Assembly (NCBI GenBank): GCA_903866255.1
Contig: CAIPMW010000058.1
Location: forward strand, 1 to 64,000
Direction of reading: 5' to 3'
DNA from: an uncultured Chlorobiaceae bacterium
GTDB taxonomy: Bacteria; Bacteroidota; Chlorobiia; Chlorobiales; Chlorobiaceae
Length of the DNA: 64,000 bases
The notes beneath the pieces were generated by a model, which did no database searches, was not told where the DNA came from, and was given only the letters and a program-made list of their open reading frames with translations. The stretch's first letter is position 1, and each line of letters starts with the position of its first letter. Below, piece by piece: positions 13,888 to 22,606 of the stretch. Position numbers and translations under genes: made by a program.

Positions 13888-15759
13888 ATGAACCACTTCT
13901 CGCTCAAGGGCACAACCACCTTTATTGTCCTGTTTCTGGCGCTCTTTCTCAGGGTAAGCACAGCCTTTGCCGCTGAATTTCTTGATCCAGAACAGGCGTT
14001 CAAAATCAGGGCCGAGCTGAACAGCGCAGGAAAAGTGGCTGTGCATTGGGATATTGCCAAAGGGTACAAACTGTATCGCGACAAGGTGACTGTCGGTATC
14101 GACAAGGGCAAGGCAGAGGTGAAAAGCCCGGTCATGCCGAAAGGAATCATCTTTACGGATCCCACAACAAACGAAAAGATGGAGATCTATCACGATAAAC
14201 TTGATGTAGGGGTCTCTGTTGTCAAGGCTGATGGAGTTTTCACCCTCAGCGTGGGATACCAGGGTTGTGCCGAAGATGGCCTCTGTTATCCACCGATAAC
14301 AAAACTGTTCACGGTTGACCCAGGCAAGCCGGGGGCATTATTGATTGCCAGTGAGGAGGGTGCCGCAACACCCTCGACTGTGGCCACCCAGGCACCTGCG
14401 ACTCCTGCCCCGTCGACACCGATTTCTGCCAGCGCTCCAAAAGAGGTCGCAACAAAGAGTGATCTCTCTATCGTAGCATCCACACTTGCCGGAGGAAGCC
14501 TCTGGAAAGTATCATTTGCGTTTCTTGTCTTCGGGCTGCTCTTGTCGTTTACCCCCTGCGTGCTGCCGATGGTGCCGATTCTCTCCTCCATCATTGTGGG
14601 CGAGGGTAAGGTGACGCGCAGCCGCAGCTTTTTGATGGCACTTGCCTACTGCCTCGGTCTGGCGCTGGTCTACACGGCTCTTGGTGTTGCCGCAGGTCTG
14701 GCGGGTGAAGGACTCTCTGGAGCGCTGCAAAAACCATGGGTACTTATTATGTTTGCGCTATTGCTTGTGCTGCTCTCTCTCTCCATGTTTGATGTCTATC
14801 AGTTGCAGATGCCCGCTTCACTGCAAAGCAAGCTTGGCAAGGCATCGGGCGGATTAAAAAGAGGACGTTTTGTGGGTGTGTTTTTTATGGGCGCACTGTC
14901 GGCCCTTATTGTCGGGCCCTGTGTTGCCGCCCCGCTTGCAGGCACCCTTGTCTACATCAGCCAGACTCACGACATACTTCTTGGTGGCGTAGCCCTCTTT
15001 TCCATGGCGATGGGAATGAGTGTTCCACTGTTGCTGGTAGGGTTATCCGCTGGCAGCCTTCTTCCTAAAGCTGGCTTATGGATGGTCAGTGTGAAGTATG
15101 TGTTTGGTCTTCTTCTGATCGCTGTTGCAATCTGGATGGTTACTCCTGTTTTGCCAGCCCAGGCTCTCCTGCTTTTGTGGGGCGCTTTTGGCATCCTCTG
15201 CTCGCTTTTCCTTGGCATTTTTGATGCCTCACCAGTAAAAGCCACCATCGCCCAGCGTTTTGGCAAAGCTCTTGGATTTGTGCTCTTTGTGCTCGGCGTG
15301 GTGGAGCTTGTCGGCTCTGCGGCAGGTGGCACCAATGTGCTTGAGCCTCTCTCATCGATACGAAGCGGCTCAATCACCATTGCCGGTGAAGAGAAAACCT
15401 CCAGCTTTACCCGTATCAAAACAGTTGCTGAGCTGGACAAGGCGCTGCTCTCAACCAAAACTCCGGTCATGCTTGATTTCTATGCCGACTGGTGCGTATC
15501 GTGTAAAGAGATGGATAAATTCACCTTTCATGACCCCAGGGTGATGAATCAATTCAAGACGCTGACCTTGCTCCAGGTTGATGTGACAGGCAACACCCCT
15601 GATGATGTTGCCTTGATGAAACGCTTTGGCCTCTTTGGCCCTCCTGGCATCATCTTTTTTGACAGCGCTGGCAAGGAGATAACCGACGGTAAAATTGCAG
15701 GCTTTCTCGAAGCCACCCCTTTTCTGGATCATATCAGCAAATTTGTCACTGGCAAGTAA
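13888..15759 (+). CDS. dsbD: DsbD thiol:disulfide interchange protein
   Basis: DsbD moves electrons from cytoplasmic thioredoxin across the membrane to periplasmic thiol proteins. The 623-residue product has a signal peptide (cleavage near AFAAE), an N-terminal DsbD-alpha domain with the redox pair in CAEDGLCYPP, a Pro/Thr/Ala-rich linker (about 150-190), and an eight-helix domain with FTPCVLPMVPIL and GPCVAAPLAGT, one redox Cys in each half. A C-terminal thioredoxin domain has DWCVSCK. All six catalytic cysteines are present. A GGA ribosome-binding site precedes the ATG at 13888. Position at the end of the box C operon makes TlpA (8537) a likely client. Confidence 0.95.
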   Translation: MNHFSLKGTTTFIVLFLALFLRVSTAFAAEFLDPEQAFKIRAELNSAGKVAVHWDIAKGYKLYRDKVTVGIDKGKAEVKSPVMPKGIIFTDPTTNEKMEIYHDKLDVGVSVVKADGVFTLSVGYQGCAEDGLCYPPITKLFTVDPGKPGALLIASEEGAATPSTVATQAPATPAPSTPISASAPKEVATKSDLSIVASTLAGGSLWKVSFAFLVFGLLLSFTPCVLPMVPILSSIIVGEGKVTRSRSFLMALAYCLGLALVYTALGVAAGLAGEGLSGALQKPWVLIMFALLLVLLSLSMFDVYQLQMPASLQSKLGKASGGLKRGRFVGVFFMGALSALIVGPCVAAPLAGTLVYISQTHDILLGGVALFSMAMGMSVPLLLVGLSAGSLLPKAGLWMVSVKYVFGLLLIAVAIWMVTPVLPAQALLLLWGAFGILCSLFLGIFDASPVKATIAQRFGKALGFVLFVLGVVELVGSAAGGTNVLEPLSSIRSGSITIAGEEKTSSFTRIKTVAELDKALLSTKTPVMLDFYADWCVSCKEMDKFTFHDPRVMNQFKTLTLLQVDVTGNTPDDVALMKRFGLFGPPGIIFFDSAGKEITDGKIAGFLEATPFLDHISKFVTGK

Positions 15760-15787
15760 TCAAACGGCTCGGTGGTAACCTTCTAAC

Positions 15788-15820
15788 AAAAAAGCCTGCT
15801 CTCTTCAAGCAGGCTTTTTT
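15788..15820. terminator. Bidirectional intrinsic terminator
   Basis: AAAAAAGCCTGCT and AGCAGGCTTTTTT form a 13-bp stem with a 7-base loop between dsbD (+) and the convergent rlpA (-). It has A and T tracts on both sides, so it can serve both genes. Confidence 0.95.
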
Positions 15821-15863
15821 GTGCCCGTTCCTTTATGCTGACGGGTGCGTCTCACATCAACAT

Positions 15864-16331
15864 TCAACCGGATATAAATGCCGCCGGGAGCAACTTGACT
15901 GCCTCCAGCTTTACCTGTACAATACCTGTCTGCATAATGCCAATCTTTTTTGCAGCGCCAGCCGATAAATCAATGATCCGGCCCTTCACAAACGGTCCGC
16001 GATCATTGATACGCACAACAACATCTTTTCCGTTACTCAGATTGGTAACTTTTACCCACGTACCAAAAGGAAGTGAAGGATGGGCAGCGGTCAATTGATA
16101 GGTGTTAAAGGTCTCGCCGTTCGCGGTCTTGCGTCCGTGAAACTGACCGGCGTAAAATGATGCAGTACCTTCGGTTGCCGCAGCCTGCTTTTTTGTGGTG
16201 CGAACCCCGGTATCGGCACCCTCCGCTGTGCTATAAAATGGATTACATGCGCCGAACTGTATCGCTGAAAAACCAGCGACTGTCAGTACAGCAAGAAGTG
16301 AGAAGTTGATAAAATGTTTTTCATGTCTCAT
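15864..16331 (-). CDS. RlpA-like double-psi beta-barrel protein
   Basis: The 155-residue exported protein has an N-terminal hydrophobic signal (possible lipobox near FGAC, Cys29) and a single RlpA domain: [35 protein letters not shown] and the catalytic-type stretch [18 protein letters not shown]. RlpA proteins are septal lytic transglycosylases acting on denuded glycan strands. It lacks a SPOR domain, so septal targeting is not evident. A second copy, similar only in this domain, lies at 29846. Confidence 0.88.
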   Translation of the reverse strand: MRHEKHFINFSLLAVLTVAGFSAIQFGACNPFYSTAEGADTGVRTTKKQAAATEGTASFYAGQFHGRKTANGETFNTYQLTAAHPSLPFGTWVKVTNLSNGKDVVVRINDRGPFVKGRIIDLSAGAAKKIGIMQTGIVQVKLEAVKLLPAAFISG

Positions 16332-16801
16332 ACGCTCATGGTTTAAGCTGGTTACTCTTCAGGCTCCCGATGGTAAAACAGAGAACCAATAATGAATAAA
16401 AATCAAAATGCTATTCAATCGCGTTACCACGCAAATATAAAGAAAAAATGTTATAACAACCAATCGAACCCCTTTTTCCTGCCAGAAACCTCTCAATATC
16501 GGACTTAACACGCACCCAATACAATAAAAAATACGCAAGACTAATTACCTTGAGCCACACTTATTGACGCAGAATGAAGGCTATCATTCTATATTGTGAA
16601 TAATATTCGCCTCTTTCAAGAGGGTATGAATATCACAGAAATTATGTCCCCTCATATTCAACCGGTTCACCCCCTTGCACAATAACAGCACAATTCGCTG
16701 TTTATTTGATTTACAACATATTGTCTATATTGTGCCCTTGAATCAGTGGTTTGGCGGATGCTGACCATTGTGCAAGGCTTTTTTCATTTCGCTCAATTAA
16801 C
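16332..16801. other. Long intergenic region upstream of kup
   Basis: This AT-rich gap of 470 bases lies between divergent rlpA and kup. It contains TCTATATTGTG twice (16588-16598 and 16724-16734), an inverted CACAATA (16677-16683) and a dyad AACAGC-N7-GCTGTT (16684-16702). These look like regulatory sites but I cannot assign a regulator. No gene is apparent. Confidence 0.4.
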
Positions 16802-18703
16802 ATGTCAACACTATCGAAAGAGTCGGATGCCAGCGGAAATGGCATAAAACGGCTTGCCGGCCTCTCTCTTGCTGCTCTCGGTGTTGTCTTTGGGGATATA
16901 GGCACCAGTCCGCTCTATGCCGTTCGAGAGTGTTTTCATGGAGAGTATGGCATTCCCATCACACACGACAATATTCTTGGCGTTCTCTCCCTCCTGGTCT
17001 GGTCCCTTCTTTTGATTGTCAGCCTGAAATATCTCACCTTTATCATGAAAGCTGATAATGACGGCGAGGGGGGAATTCTTGCCCTCACGGCGCTCATTAT
17101 CACCCAAAGCCGGAAAATTGGGTATGAACGAGGATTCCTGGTCGTTATTGGTCTGTTCGGTGCGGCTCTGCTCTATGGCGACGGCATGATTACTCCTGCC
17201 ATATCAGTACTCAGCGCTGTTGAGGGCGTTCAGATTATTGCTCCGGCATTCAAGGATCTTGTCATACCTGTCACAATCATTGTTCTTGTCGGCCTGTTCT
17301 ATTTCCAGCATAATGGAACGGCAAGGGTTGGCGCCCTTTTCGGCCCCATTCTCTTTGTCTGGTTTGTCGTCATCGGTTCACTTGGACTTGTTGAAATCAT
17401 AAGGTTTCCGCAGATTTTGCAGGCCATACTGCCATGGTACGGAATCTCTTTTCTCCTCAATAACCATCTCCAGGGTTTTATGGTGCTGGGCGCGGTTTTT
17501 CTCTCTGTTACCGGAGCTGAAGCGCTCTATGCTGATATGGGCCATTTTGGCAGACGCCCAATAAGGCTGACGTGGGTGTTGCTGGTTTTGCCTGCATTGC
17601 TCCTGAACTATTTTGGCCAGGGAGCCCTCCTGCTCGCTTTTCCTGAACAGTCGCACCATCCCTTTTATGGTCTGGTCCCTTCGTGGGCCATGATCCCTAT
17701 GGTAATACTCTCGACATCAGCAACCATTATCGCTTCACAGGCGCTGATAACCGGCGTTTTTTCATTGACCCAGCAGGCCATTCAACTTGGTTATCTCCCA
17801 CGGCTGACCATAACCCACACCTCTGCCAAACATATCGGACAGATTTATGTCCCTGCGGCAAATTGGGCATTAATGATTTCCACGATAACGCTTGTGGCTG
17901 GTTTTGGCTCCTCAAGCAAGCTTGCTGCCGCTTATGGAGTCGCGGTAACAGCAACCATGCTTATCTCAACCATTCTCTTCTATTATGTCGCCCGTGATCT
18001 CTGGAAATGGAACAGAATCGCTCTCAATCTGCTCATCGGCTTTTTTGCTGTTATTGATATCTCCTTTTTTGGGGCAAGTATGAGCAAGCTGTTTCAGGGC
18101 GCATGGTTTCCCCTGGCGATCGGCATGGCCATTTTTACCCTTATGCTGACCTGGAAGCAGGGCCGGAGCCTTCTGTTGAAACAGTTGCAGGATCGTACAC
18201 TGACAACTGAAGAGTTTATCCAGAGCCTCGCCTTGCAGCAGCCACACCGGGTCAATGGCCAGGCGGTCTATCTGACAGCCAATCCGGATGTTGTGCCCGT
18301 TGCCATGCTCCACAACCTGCGCCATAACAAAATTATGCACTCGGAGGTTGCCCTGTTTCATTTCAGCACGGAAAGGGTGCCAAGAGTTCCAAACAGTCGT
18401 AAAGTAGAGGTTGTTAAACTTGGCGACGGATTTTTCAAGGTTATTGCCCGGTATGGCTTTCTTGAATATCCCAATATCCGGCAGGTGATTGCGCTGGCCA
18501 ACCATCAAGGGTTGCATTTTAAACCAGAATCGATCAGCTTTTTCCTCAGCCGGGAAAAAATTGTTACCGGCCTGAAGTCGAAGATGATTTTGTGGCGCAA
18601 AAAACTTTTTGCCTTGATGGCTCGAAATGCCCTCAGCGCAACAGCCTACTATAACCTGCCATCAGGCCAGGTGATTGAGATAGGCGTTCTTGTGCAACTG
18701 TAA
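16802..18703 (+). CDS. kup: Kup-family potassium uptake transporter
   Basis: Kup is a low-to-medium affinity K+/H+ symporter of the inner membrane. The 633-residue product has the family N terminus LSLAALGVVFGDIGTSPLYAVRE, about twelve membrane segments (including LLYGDGMITPAISVLSAVEG and TGAEALYADMGHFG) and a cytosolic C-terminal part from about residue 450 (HNKIMHSEVALFHFSTERVPRV). The ATG at 16802 is chosen because the family begins shortly before this motif; the start at 16751 adds 17 unlikely residues. No clear Shine-Dalgarno sequence is visible. Confidence 0.95.
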   Translation: MSTLSKESDASGNGIKRLAGLSLAALGVVFGDIGTSPLYAVRECFHGEYGIPITHDNILGVLSLLVWSLLLIVSLKYLTFIMKADNDGEGGILALTALIITQSRKIGYERGFLVVIGLFGAALLYGDGMITPAISVLSAVEGVQIIAPAFKDLVIPVTIIVLVGLFYFQHNGTARVGALFGPILFVWFVVIGSLGLVEIIRFPQILQAILPWYGISFLLNNHLQGFMVLGAVFLSVTGAEALYADMGHFGRRPIRLTWVLLVLPALLLNYFGQGALLLAFPEQSHHPFYGLVPSWAMIPMVILSTSATIIASQALITGVFSLTQQAIQLGYLPRLTITHTSAKHIGQIYVPAANWALMISTITLVAGFGSSSKLAAAYGVAVTATMLISTILFYYVARDLWKWNRIALNLLIGFFAVIDISFFGASMSKLFQGAWFPLAIGMAIFTLMLTWKQGRSLLLKQLQDRTLTTEEFIQSLALQQPHRVNGQAVYLTANPDVVPVAMLHNLRHNKIMHSEVALFHFSTERVPRVPNSRKVEVVKLGDGFFKVIARYGFLEYPNIRQVIALANHQGLHFKPESISFFLSREKIVTGLKSKMILWRKKLFALMARNALSATAYYNLPSGQVIEIGVLVQL

Positions 18704-18786
18704 ACAATGATTGCTCTTTGATTGTATGCCGAACAACGGGCCGTTGAAGCACTGTTTTACCTCATAAATCGCCCAAACGACAAAAT

Positions 18787-18814
18787 ACAGGTTTGTTTTT
18801 TCCCTGTTTTTTTG
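18787..18814 (+). terminator. Probable terminator after kup
   Basis: ACAGG and CCTGT form a 5-bp stem around a T-rich loop, followed by TTTTTTTG. The stem is short, so efficiency is uncertain. Confidence 0.5.
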
Positions 18815-18843
18815 TATAAAGCGTCACGAAGTAATTAATAACC

Positions 18844-19164
18844 ATGACTTCCGGTCATGTAAAAGAAAAAGTGAGTGCCATGAGACAATTCAGGGTTGGC
18901 GACAAGATTATCTATCATAAGCCAAAAAGTTCATTTCGCCCCAGCCCGAAAGCCCGGCAGGTCTATCCACTTGAACATGGTGAGTCCTATCACTATATCG
19001 TCGACAAGTTCTGGCAGGTTGAGCAGGTTAATAATGATGGCACGCTTGAGGTTGTTACCCGGACAGGAAAAAAGAACAGACTTCAGGCCAATGACCCCAA
19101 CATCAGTAAAGTTAATCCTATCCAGCATCTCCTCTACCGCAAGCGCTTTCTCCGCCTGAACTGA
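18844..19164 (+). CDS. Small basic protein of unknown function
   Basis: The 106-residue product is basic and soluble, with no signal peptide or membrane segment. Residues 14-21 (RQFRVGDK) followed by YHKPKSSFRPSPKARQVYP, then FWQVEQVNNDGTLEVVTRTGKKNRL, suggest a small beta-barrel of the SH3 or KOW sort; this is a visual impression only. The ATG at 18880 (MRQFRVGDK) is an equally good start. It lies 33 bases upstream of the SDR gene in the same direction, probably in one transcript. I do not recognise the family. Confidence 0.65.
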   Translation: MTSGHVKEKVSAMRQFRVGDKIIYHKPKSSFRPSPKARQVYPLEHGESYHYIVDKFWQVEQVNNDGTLEVVTRTGKKNRLQANDPNISKVNPIQHLLYRKRFLRLN

Positions 19165-19197
19165 GTTCGCTGTTGTCCACCATTTAACAATTTCATC

Positions 19198-19917
19198 ATG
19201 AAAGAGAGCCAGAGATATCAGGGTCGTGTTCTTGTAACCGGCGCAACCGGCAAAACAGGGCAGTGGGTGGTTAAACGGCTGCTGCATTACGGGATTGCCA
19301 TCAGGGTATTTTCCCGGGATCGGGAGAAGGCGCTGGCTCTGTTTGGTAAACAGGTAGAGATTGTTGATGGTAAAATTCAAAGCAGTAGCGATATAGCACG
19401 GGCTGTCAAGGAGTGCTGCGCTGTTATCTCAACGCTGGGGTCAAGCGCTGTGACCGGAGAGTCATCACCTGGTGAAGTGGATCGTGACGGGGTGATCAGG
19501 CTTGTTGATGAAGCGGCCAAGGCTGGTGTGAAACACTTTGCTATCATCAGCTCTCTGGCTGTCACAAAATGGTATCATCCTCTCAATCTTTTCTCCGGTG
19601 TCCTGAGCAAAAAATGGGAGGCTGAAGAGCATCTCCGCTCCCTCTTTTCCAAAGAGGGACGGTCGTACACCATTGTAAGACCGGGAGGCCTCAAAGATGG
19701 CGAGCCACTGCTTCACAAGCTTCGCGTCGACACTGGCGACCGGCTCTGGAACGGCTTTATCAACCGTGCTGACGTAGCCGAGCTTCTCGTCATCTCCTTG
19801 TGGCTTGAGAATGCCAAAAACAGGACTTTTGAGGTGATTAATGAGAGCGAAGAACCACAGAAAAGTCTCGAACAATGTTATGATGCCCTGCCTCCTGATT
19901 TCCCGAAAATAGTATAA
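19198..19917 (+). CDS. NAD(P)-binding atypical SDR / NmrA-like protein
   Basis: The 239-residue product has the Rossmann nucleotide-binding motif VLVTGATGKTGQWVVKRLL (residues 11-29), an Arg after beta-2 (FSRDREKA) suited to NADPH, and GVKHFAIISSLAVTKWYHP in place of the classical YxxxK catalytic site, as in atypical SDRs related to NmrA and complex I NDUFA9-like proteins. The substrate cannot be inferred. The last residues (PDFPKIV) are inside the 44-base gene-end repeat. Confidence 0.85.
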   Translation: MKESQRYQGRVLVTGATGKTGQWVVKRLLHYGIAIRVFSRDREKALALFGKQVEIVDGKIQSSSDIARAVKECCAVISTLGSSAVTGESSPGEVDRDGVIRLVDEAAKAGVKHFAIISSLAVTKWYHPLNLFSGVLSKKWEAEEHLRSLFSKEGRSYTIVRPGGLKDGEPLLHKLRVDTGDRLWNGFINRADVAELLVISLWLENAKNRTFEVINESEEPQKSLEQCYDALPPDFPKIV

Positions 19918-19937
19918 CAAGGAAGCCCCAACCAGCA
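19894..19937 (+). repeat. 44-base gene-end repeat, copy 2
   Basis: About 39 of 44 bases match 126-169. It encodes PDFPKIV and the stop of the SDR gene and continues 20 bases downstream. It precedes palindrome copy 2, as in copy 1. Confidence 0.7.
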
Positions 19938-19969
19938 GCTCAAAATCTTTGAACTCCCCCCCACCCCCT

Positions 19970-19997
19970 GGGAACGCCGAGCTCCAGCTCGGCATTC
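19970..19997. repeat. Palindromic repeat, copy 2 (GCCGAGCT hairpin)
   Basis: GGGAACGCCGAGCT-cc-AGCTCGGCATTC repeats 242-271 but diverges in the last bases. It overlaps the stop codon of the minus-strand symporter gene (19996-19998), so the element forms the shared 3' boundary of two convergent genes. Confidence 0.8.
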
Positions 19998-21432
19998 AGT
20001 GCTCACTTTTTCCGTCAGTGCTCCCGTTCCCCTGATTGAATACTCTGAGAATAATATCCATCAACCAGACAACAATGACGTTAAACGTCACGGAGACAAG
20101 AATGAACCAGCTCCATGCCAGGCCATAATATTTCAGCACAAAGACAATCGCCATGCTTGCGACAAGACCTGTTGCCAGACTGGAAGGATGAAAGTTGCGC
20201 TTGCTTTTGGAGAGCAGAAATAACCCCAGGAGCCCGCCGTAGGTAAACGACGCAATTTCCAGGCCAACCATAACCATCGCCTTGTTCCCGGCATCAAACA
20301 GCAGCGCAATAAGAATAAGCAAAATTGCCCAGAAAAAACTGATCCACCTCGACATGACCAGTGAAGACTTTCCTCCAAGAATATCGTTGACCGTCGAGGA
20401 GGCAAGGGAGTTTATGGCTGAACTGTGGGTTGACATGGCGGCTGACAATACTCCGGCAATCAAAAGCCCCTTCAGCCCGACAGGAAGATGGTGTACGATA
20501 AAGTATGCAAATTCCCGGTCTTTTTCCATTGGCGCTCCATGCATAAAAACGGAGATCAGTGAACCGGCAAGCAGAAAGACGGAAAACTGGAAAAAGACAA
20601 AAAAGCCGCTCCCGATCATCGCTTTTCTGGCTGAGCTGAGATCCTTGCAGCCCAGCACACGCTGCACCATCATGTAGTCAACGCCGTGGGAAGAGAGTGA
20701 GAGCAGAATACCACCGATAAAAGCGCTGAAAAAGGTTAGCGGATTGGTTAAAAAGTGGGGGTCTGTATTGATAATCTTCAGCTTTCCGGCCTCTAACAGA
20801 GAACCGACAATTGCCGGAACCCCCTGCCCAATGCTGTCAAAGAGAAAAATGACAGAGAGTACTCCGCCAAGAAGGTAGAGGCTGAATTGAAAGCTTTCCA
20901 GCCAGACCACCGCCTTGATGCCGCCTGAAAGCGTATAGACAAGGGTGACAACGCCGATAATCATCACCGAAAGTGGCAGCGACCAGCCGGTGACCACCTG
21001 CACCACCACCCCGGCAGCAAGAAAGCGGATGGCATCACCCAGCGTCCGGGTGACAAGAAAGACCACTGCCGCCACCTTCTGCATTCCCGGCCCAAACCGG
21101 AGACCGATAATCTCATAGATGGAGCTGACACCATGCCTGAAATACATCGGGAGGAGAATGGCGCTCACCAGCACTCTGCCGACAATGTAGCCCATGGCGA
21201 GTTGCAGAAAGCTCCAGTCGCCCCTGTAGGCAAGCCCTGGGACGCTGACAAAGGTGAGCACTGACGTTTCAGAGGCAACAATCGAGAGCATGGAGGCAAT
21301 CCACGGCAGGTTTTTATTGCCGAGGAAGTAGTCGCGACTGCTTTTATTGCTTTTGCCATGCCAGAGCCCGAAAAGGGTATTTCCAACCAGAAATAGTATA
21401 ATAATAGCAAGATCAAGAGGCTGCATGGTCAT
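19996..21432 (-). CDS. Sodium:solute symporter (SSS family)
   Basis: From MTMQPLDLAIIIL the product has 478 residues and about thirteen membrane segments. Family features include SRDYFLGNKNLPWIASMLS near the N terminus, GDAIRFLAAG, and STHSSAINSLASSTVNDI in the later helices (the Na+ site region). The frame stays open to 21645, but that part is antisense-like sequence inside the NamZ gene; the start at 21432 (or 21426) follows the NamZ stop at once. It is the last gene of the AmgK-MurU-NamZ operon, so uptake of N-acetylmuramic acid or a muropeptide sugar is a reasonable inference. SSS transporters serve many substrates. Confidence 0.88.
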   Translation of the reverse strand: MTMQPLDLAIIILFLVGNTLFGLWHGKSNKSSRDYFLGNKNLPWIASMLSIVASETSVLTFVSVPGLAYRGDWSFLQLAMGYIVGRVLVSAILLPMYFRHGVSSIYEIIGLRFGPGMQKVAAVVFLVTRTLGDAIRFLAAGVVVQVVTGWSLPLSVMIIGVVTLVYTLSGGIKAVVWLESFQFSLYLLGGVLSVIFLFDSIGQGVPAIVGSLLEAGKLKIINTDPHFLTNPLTFFSAFIGGILLSLSSHGVDYMMVQRVLGCKDLSSARKAMIGSGFFVFFQFSVFLLAGSLISVFMHGAPMEKDREFAYFIVHHLPVGLKGLLIAGVLSAAMSTHSSAINSLASSTVNDILGGKSSLVMSRWISFFWAILLILIALLFDAGNKAMVMVGLEIASFTYGGLLGLFLLSKSKRNFHPSSLATGLVASMAIVFVLKYYGLAWSWFILVSVTFNVIVVWLMDIILRVFNQGNGSTDGKSEH

Positions 21433-21436
21433 CTCA

Positions 21437-22606
21437 TTATGAGTGGTAAAGGTGGTACTGCTGCTTTCTGCCCAAAAACTCCACCTCATCATGATGCCAT
21501 AACGAGAGAATCGAGGCAACATCAGCCCCACGCTCAATGGCTGTACGGATATGGCTGTTACCGGCAAGAAGATCAAATGCGGGAATGGTATCGTTAAACT
21601 CGTAAACGCCGCGCAAAAACTGCATCTGCCCGGGATAGAGTTCATGAATCGCCGCAGTCATGGCAACACCCGTGGCGAAGGAGCGGTAACGGGAGCGGTC
21701 AGTCACCTGCTGCCAGAGGCCACCAATAACCTCTCCGCAATATTTATGAAACGTCGGCTTGAACCAGAGCGGTCGAAACAGGACTCCCTCCAGCCCATAG
21801 GAGCGGCAGCGTTCTGCCAGCTCAAACGGATGAATGAAAGGCGCACCGGAGAGCTGGAAAGGGGTGGTTGAACCTCTTCCTTCTGAAACATTGAGCCCCT
21901 CAAAAAGGCACATCCCGGGGTACACTTCTGCCGTCGCAAAGGTTGGCATATTCGGGGATGGTGGAAGCCAGAAAAGGCCAGTTTCAGGAAAAAGCATGGA
22001 ACGATGCCACCCCTCCATAGGAATAACGGTAAGGTTGAGATCCAGCTTCTTGATGTCACGATAGAAGAATGCAAGCTCACCGGCAGTCATGCCGTGGCGC
22101 ACCGGTGCCGGAAAAACACCAACAAATGAGCCATACGCCTCATCGAGCAGCGGCCCCTCAACTATTTCTCCTCCGAGAGGATTTGGACGATCGAGCACCA
22201 TGATCTCAATATCGCGACCTGCAACGGCCTCCATAAAAAGAGCAAGCGTATTGATGTAGGTGTAGTAACGGGAGCCCACATCCTGAATATCGAAAATGAC
22301 AAGGTCGAGATGATCCAGTACCGCAGAATCGGGTATCAGCGTCCCGGCTGTATTGCCATAGAGGCTTACCAGTTCACTCCCGTGAGCTGGTTGATCACTG
22401 ACAGCAATCTGATCCTGCTCAGTTGCAAAGAGGCCATGTTCAGGCGAGAATATCCGCTTGACATAAACGCCTCTCTCCTTCAGAACATGCCAGGAATAGC
22501 TCAAATCAGTGGTCACAGAGGTTTGATTGACAATCAAGCCGATGTTCCTTTTTTTTATGCGTTCCGTATTGCTGAGCAGCATATCAAGCCCGGTAGCTAC
22601 CATCAA
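21437..22606 (-). CDS. namZ: DUF1343 family, NamZ-like exo-beta-N-acetylmuramidase
   Basis: The 389-residue protein matches DUF1343, whose characterised member NamZ cleaves terminal MurNAc from peptidoglycan fragments. Recognisable stretches are GLIVNQTSVT, FSPEHGLFA, DIQDVGSRYYTYI, VLDRPNPLGG, PPSPNMPTFATAEVYPGMCL and EGRGSTTPFQ. It overlaps the MurU-like gene by 4 bases (ATGA) and ends 4 bases before the symporter. No signal peptide is visible at the N terminus (MMVATGLDMLLSNTER), unlike secreted NamZ, so it may act on imported disaccharide. Confidence 0.85.
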   Translation of the reverse strand: MMVATGLDMLLSNTERIKKRNIGLIVNQTSVTTDLSYSWHVLKERGVYVKRIFSPEHGLFATEQDQIAVSDQPAHGSELVSLYGNTAGTLIPDSAVLDHLDLVIFDIQDVGSRYYTYINTLALFMEAVAGRDIEIMVLDRPNPLGGEIVEGPLLDEAYGSFVGVFPAPVRHGMTAGELAFFYRDIKKLDLNLTVIPMEGWHRSMLFPETGLFWLPPSPNMPTFATAEVYPGMCLFEGLNVSEGRGSTTPFQLSGAPFIHPFELAERCRSYGLEGVLFRPLWFKPTFHKYCGEVIGGLWQQVTDRSRYRSFATGVAMTAAIHELYPGQMQFLRGVYEFNDTIPAFDLLAGNSHIRTAIERGADVASILSLWHHDEVEFLGRKQQYHLYHS

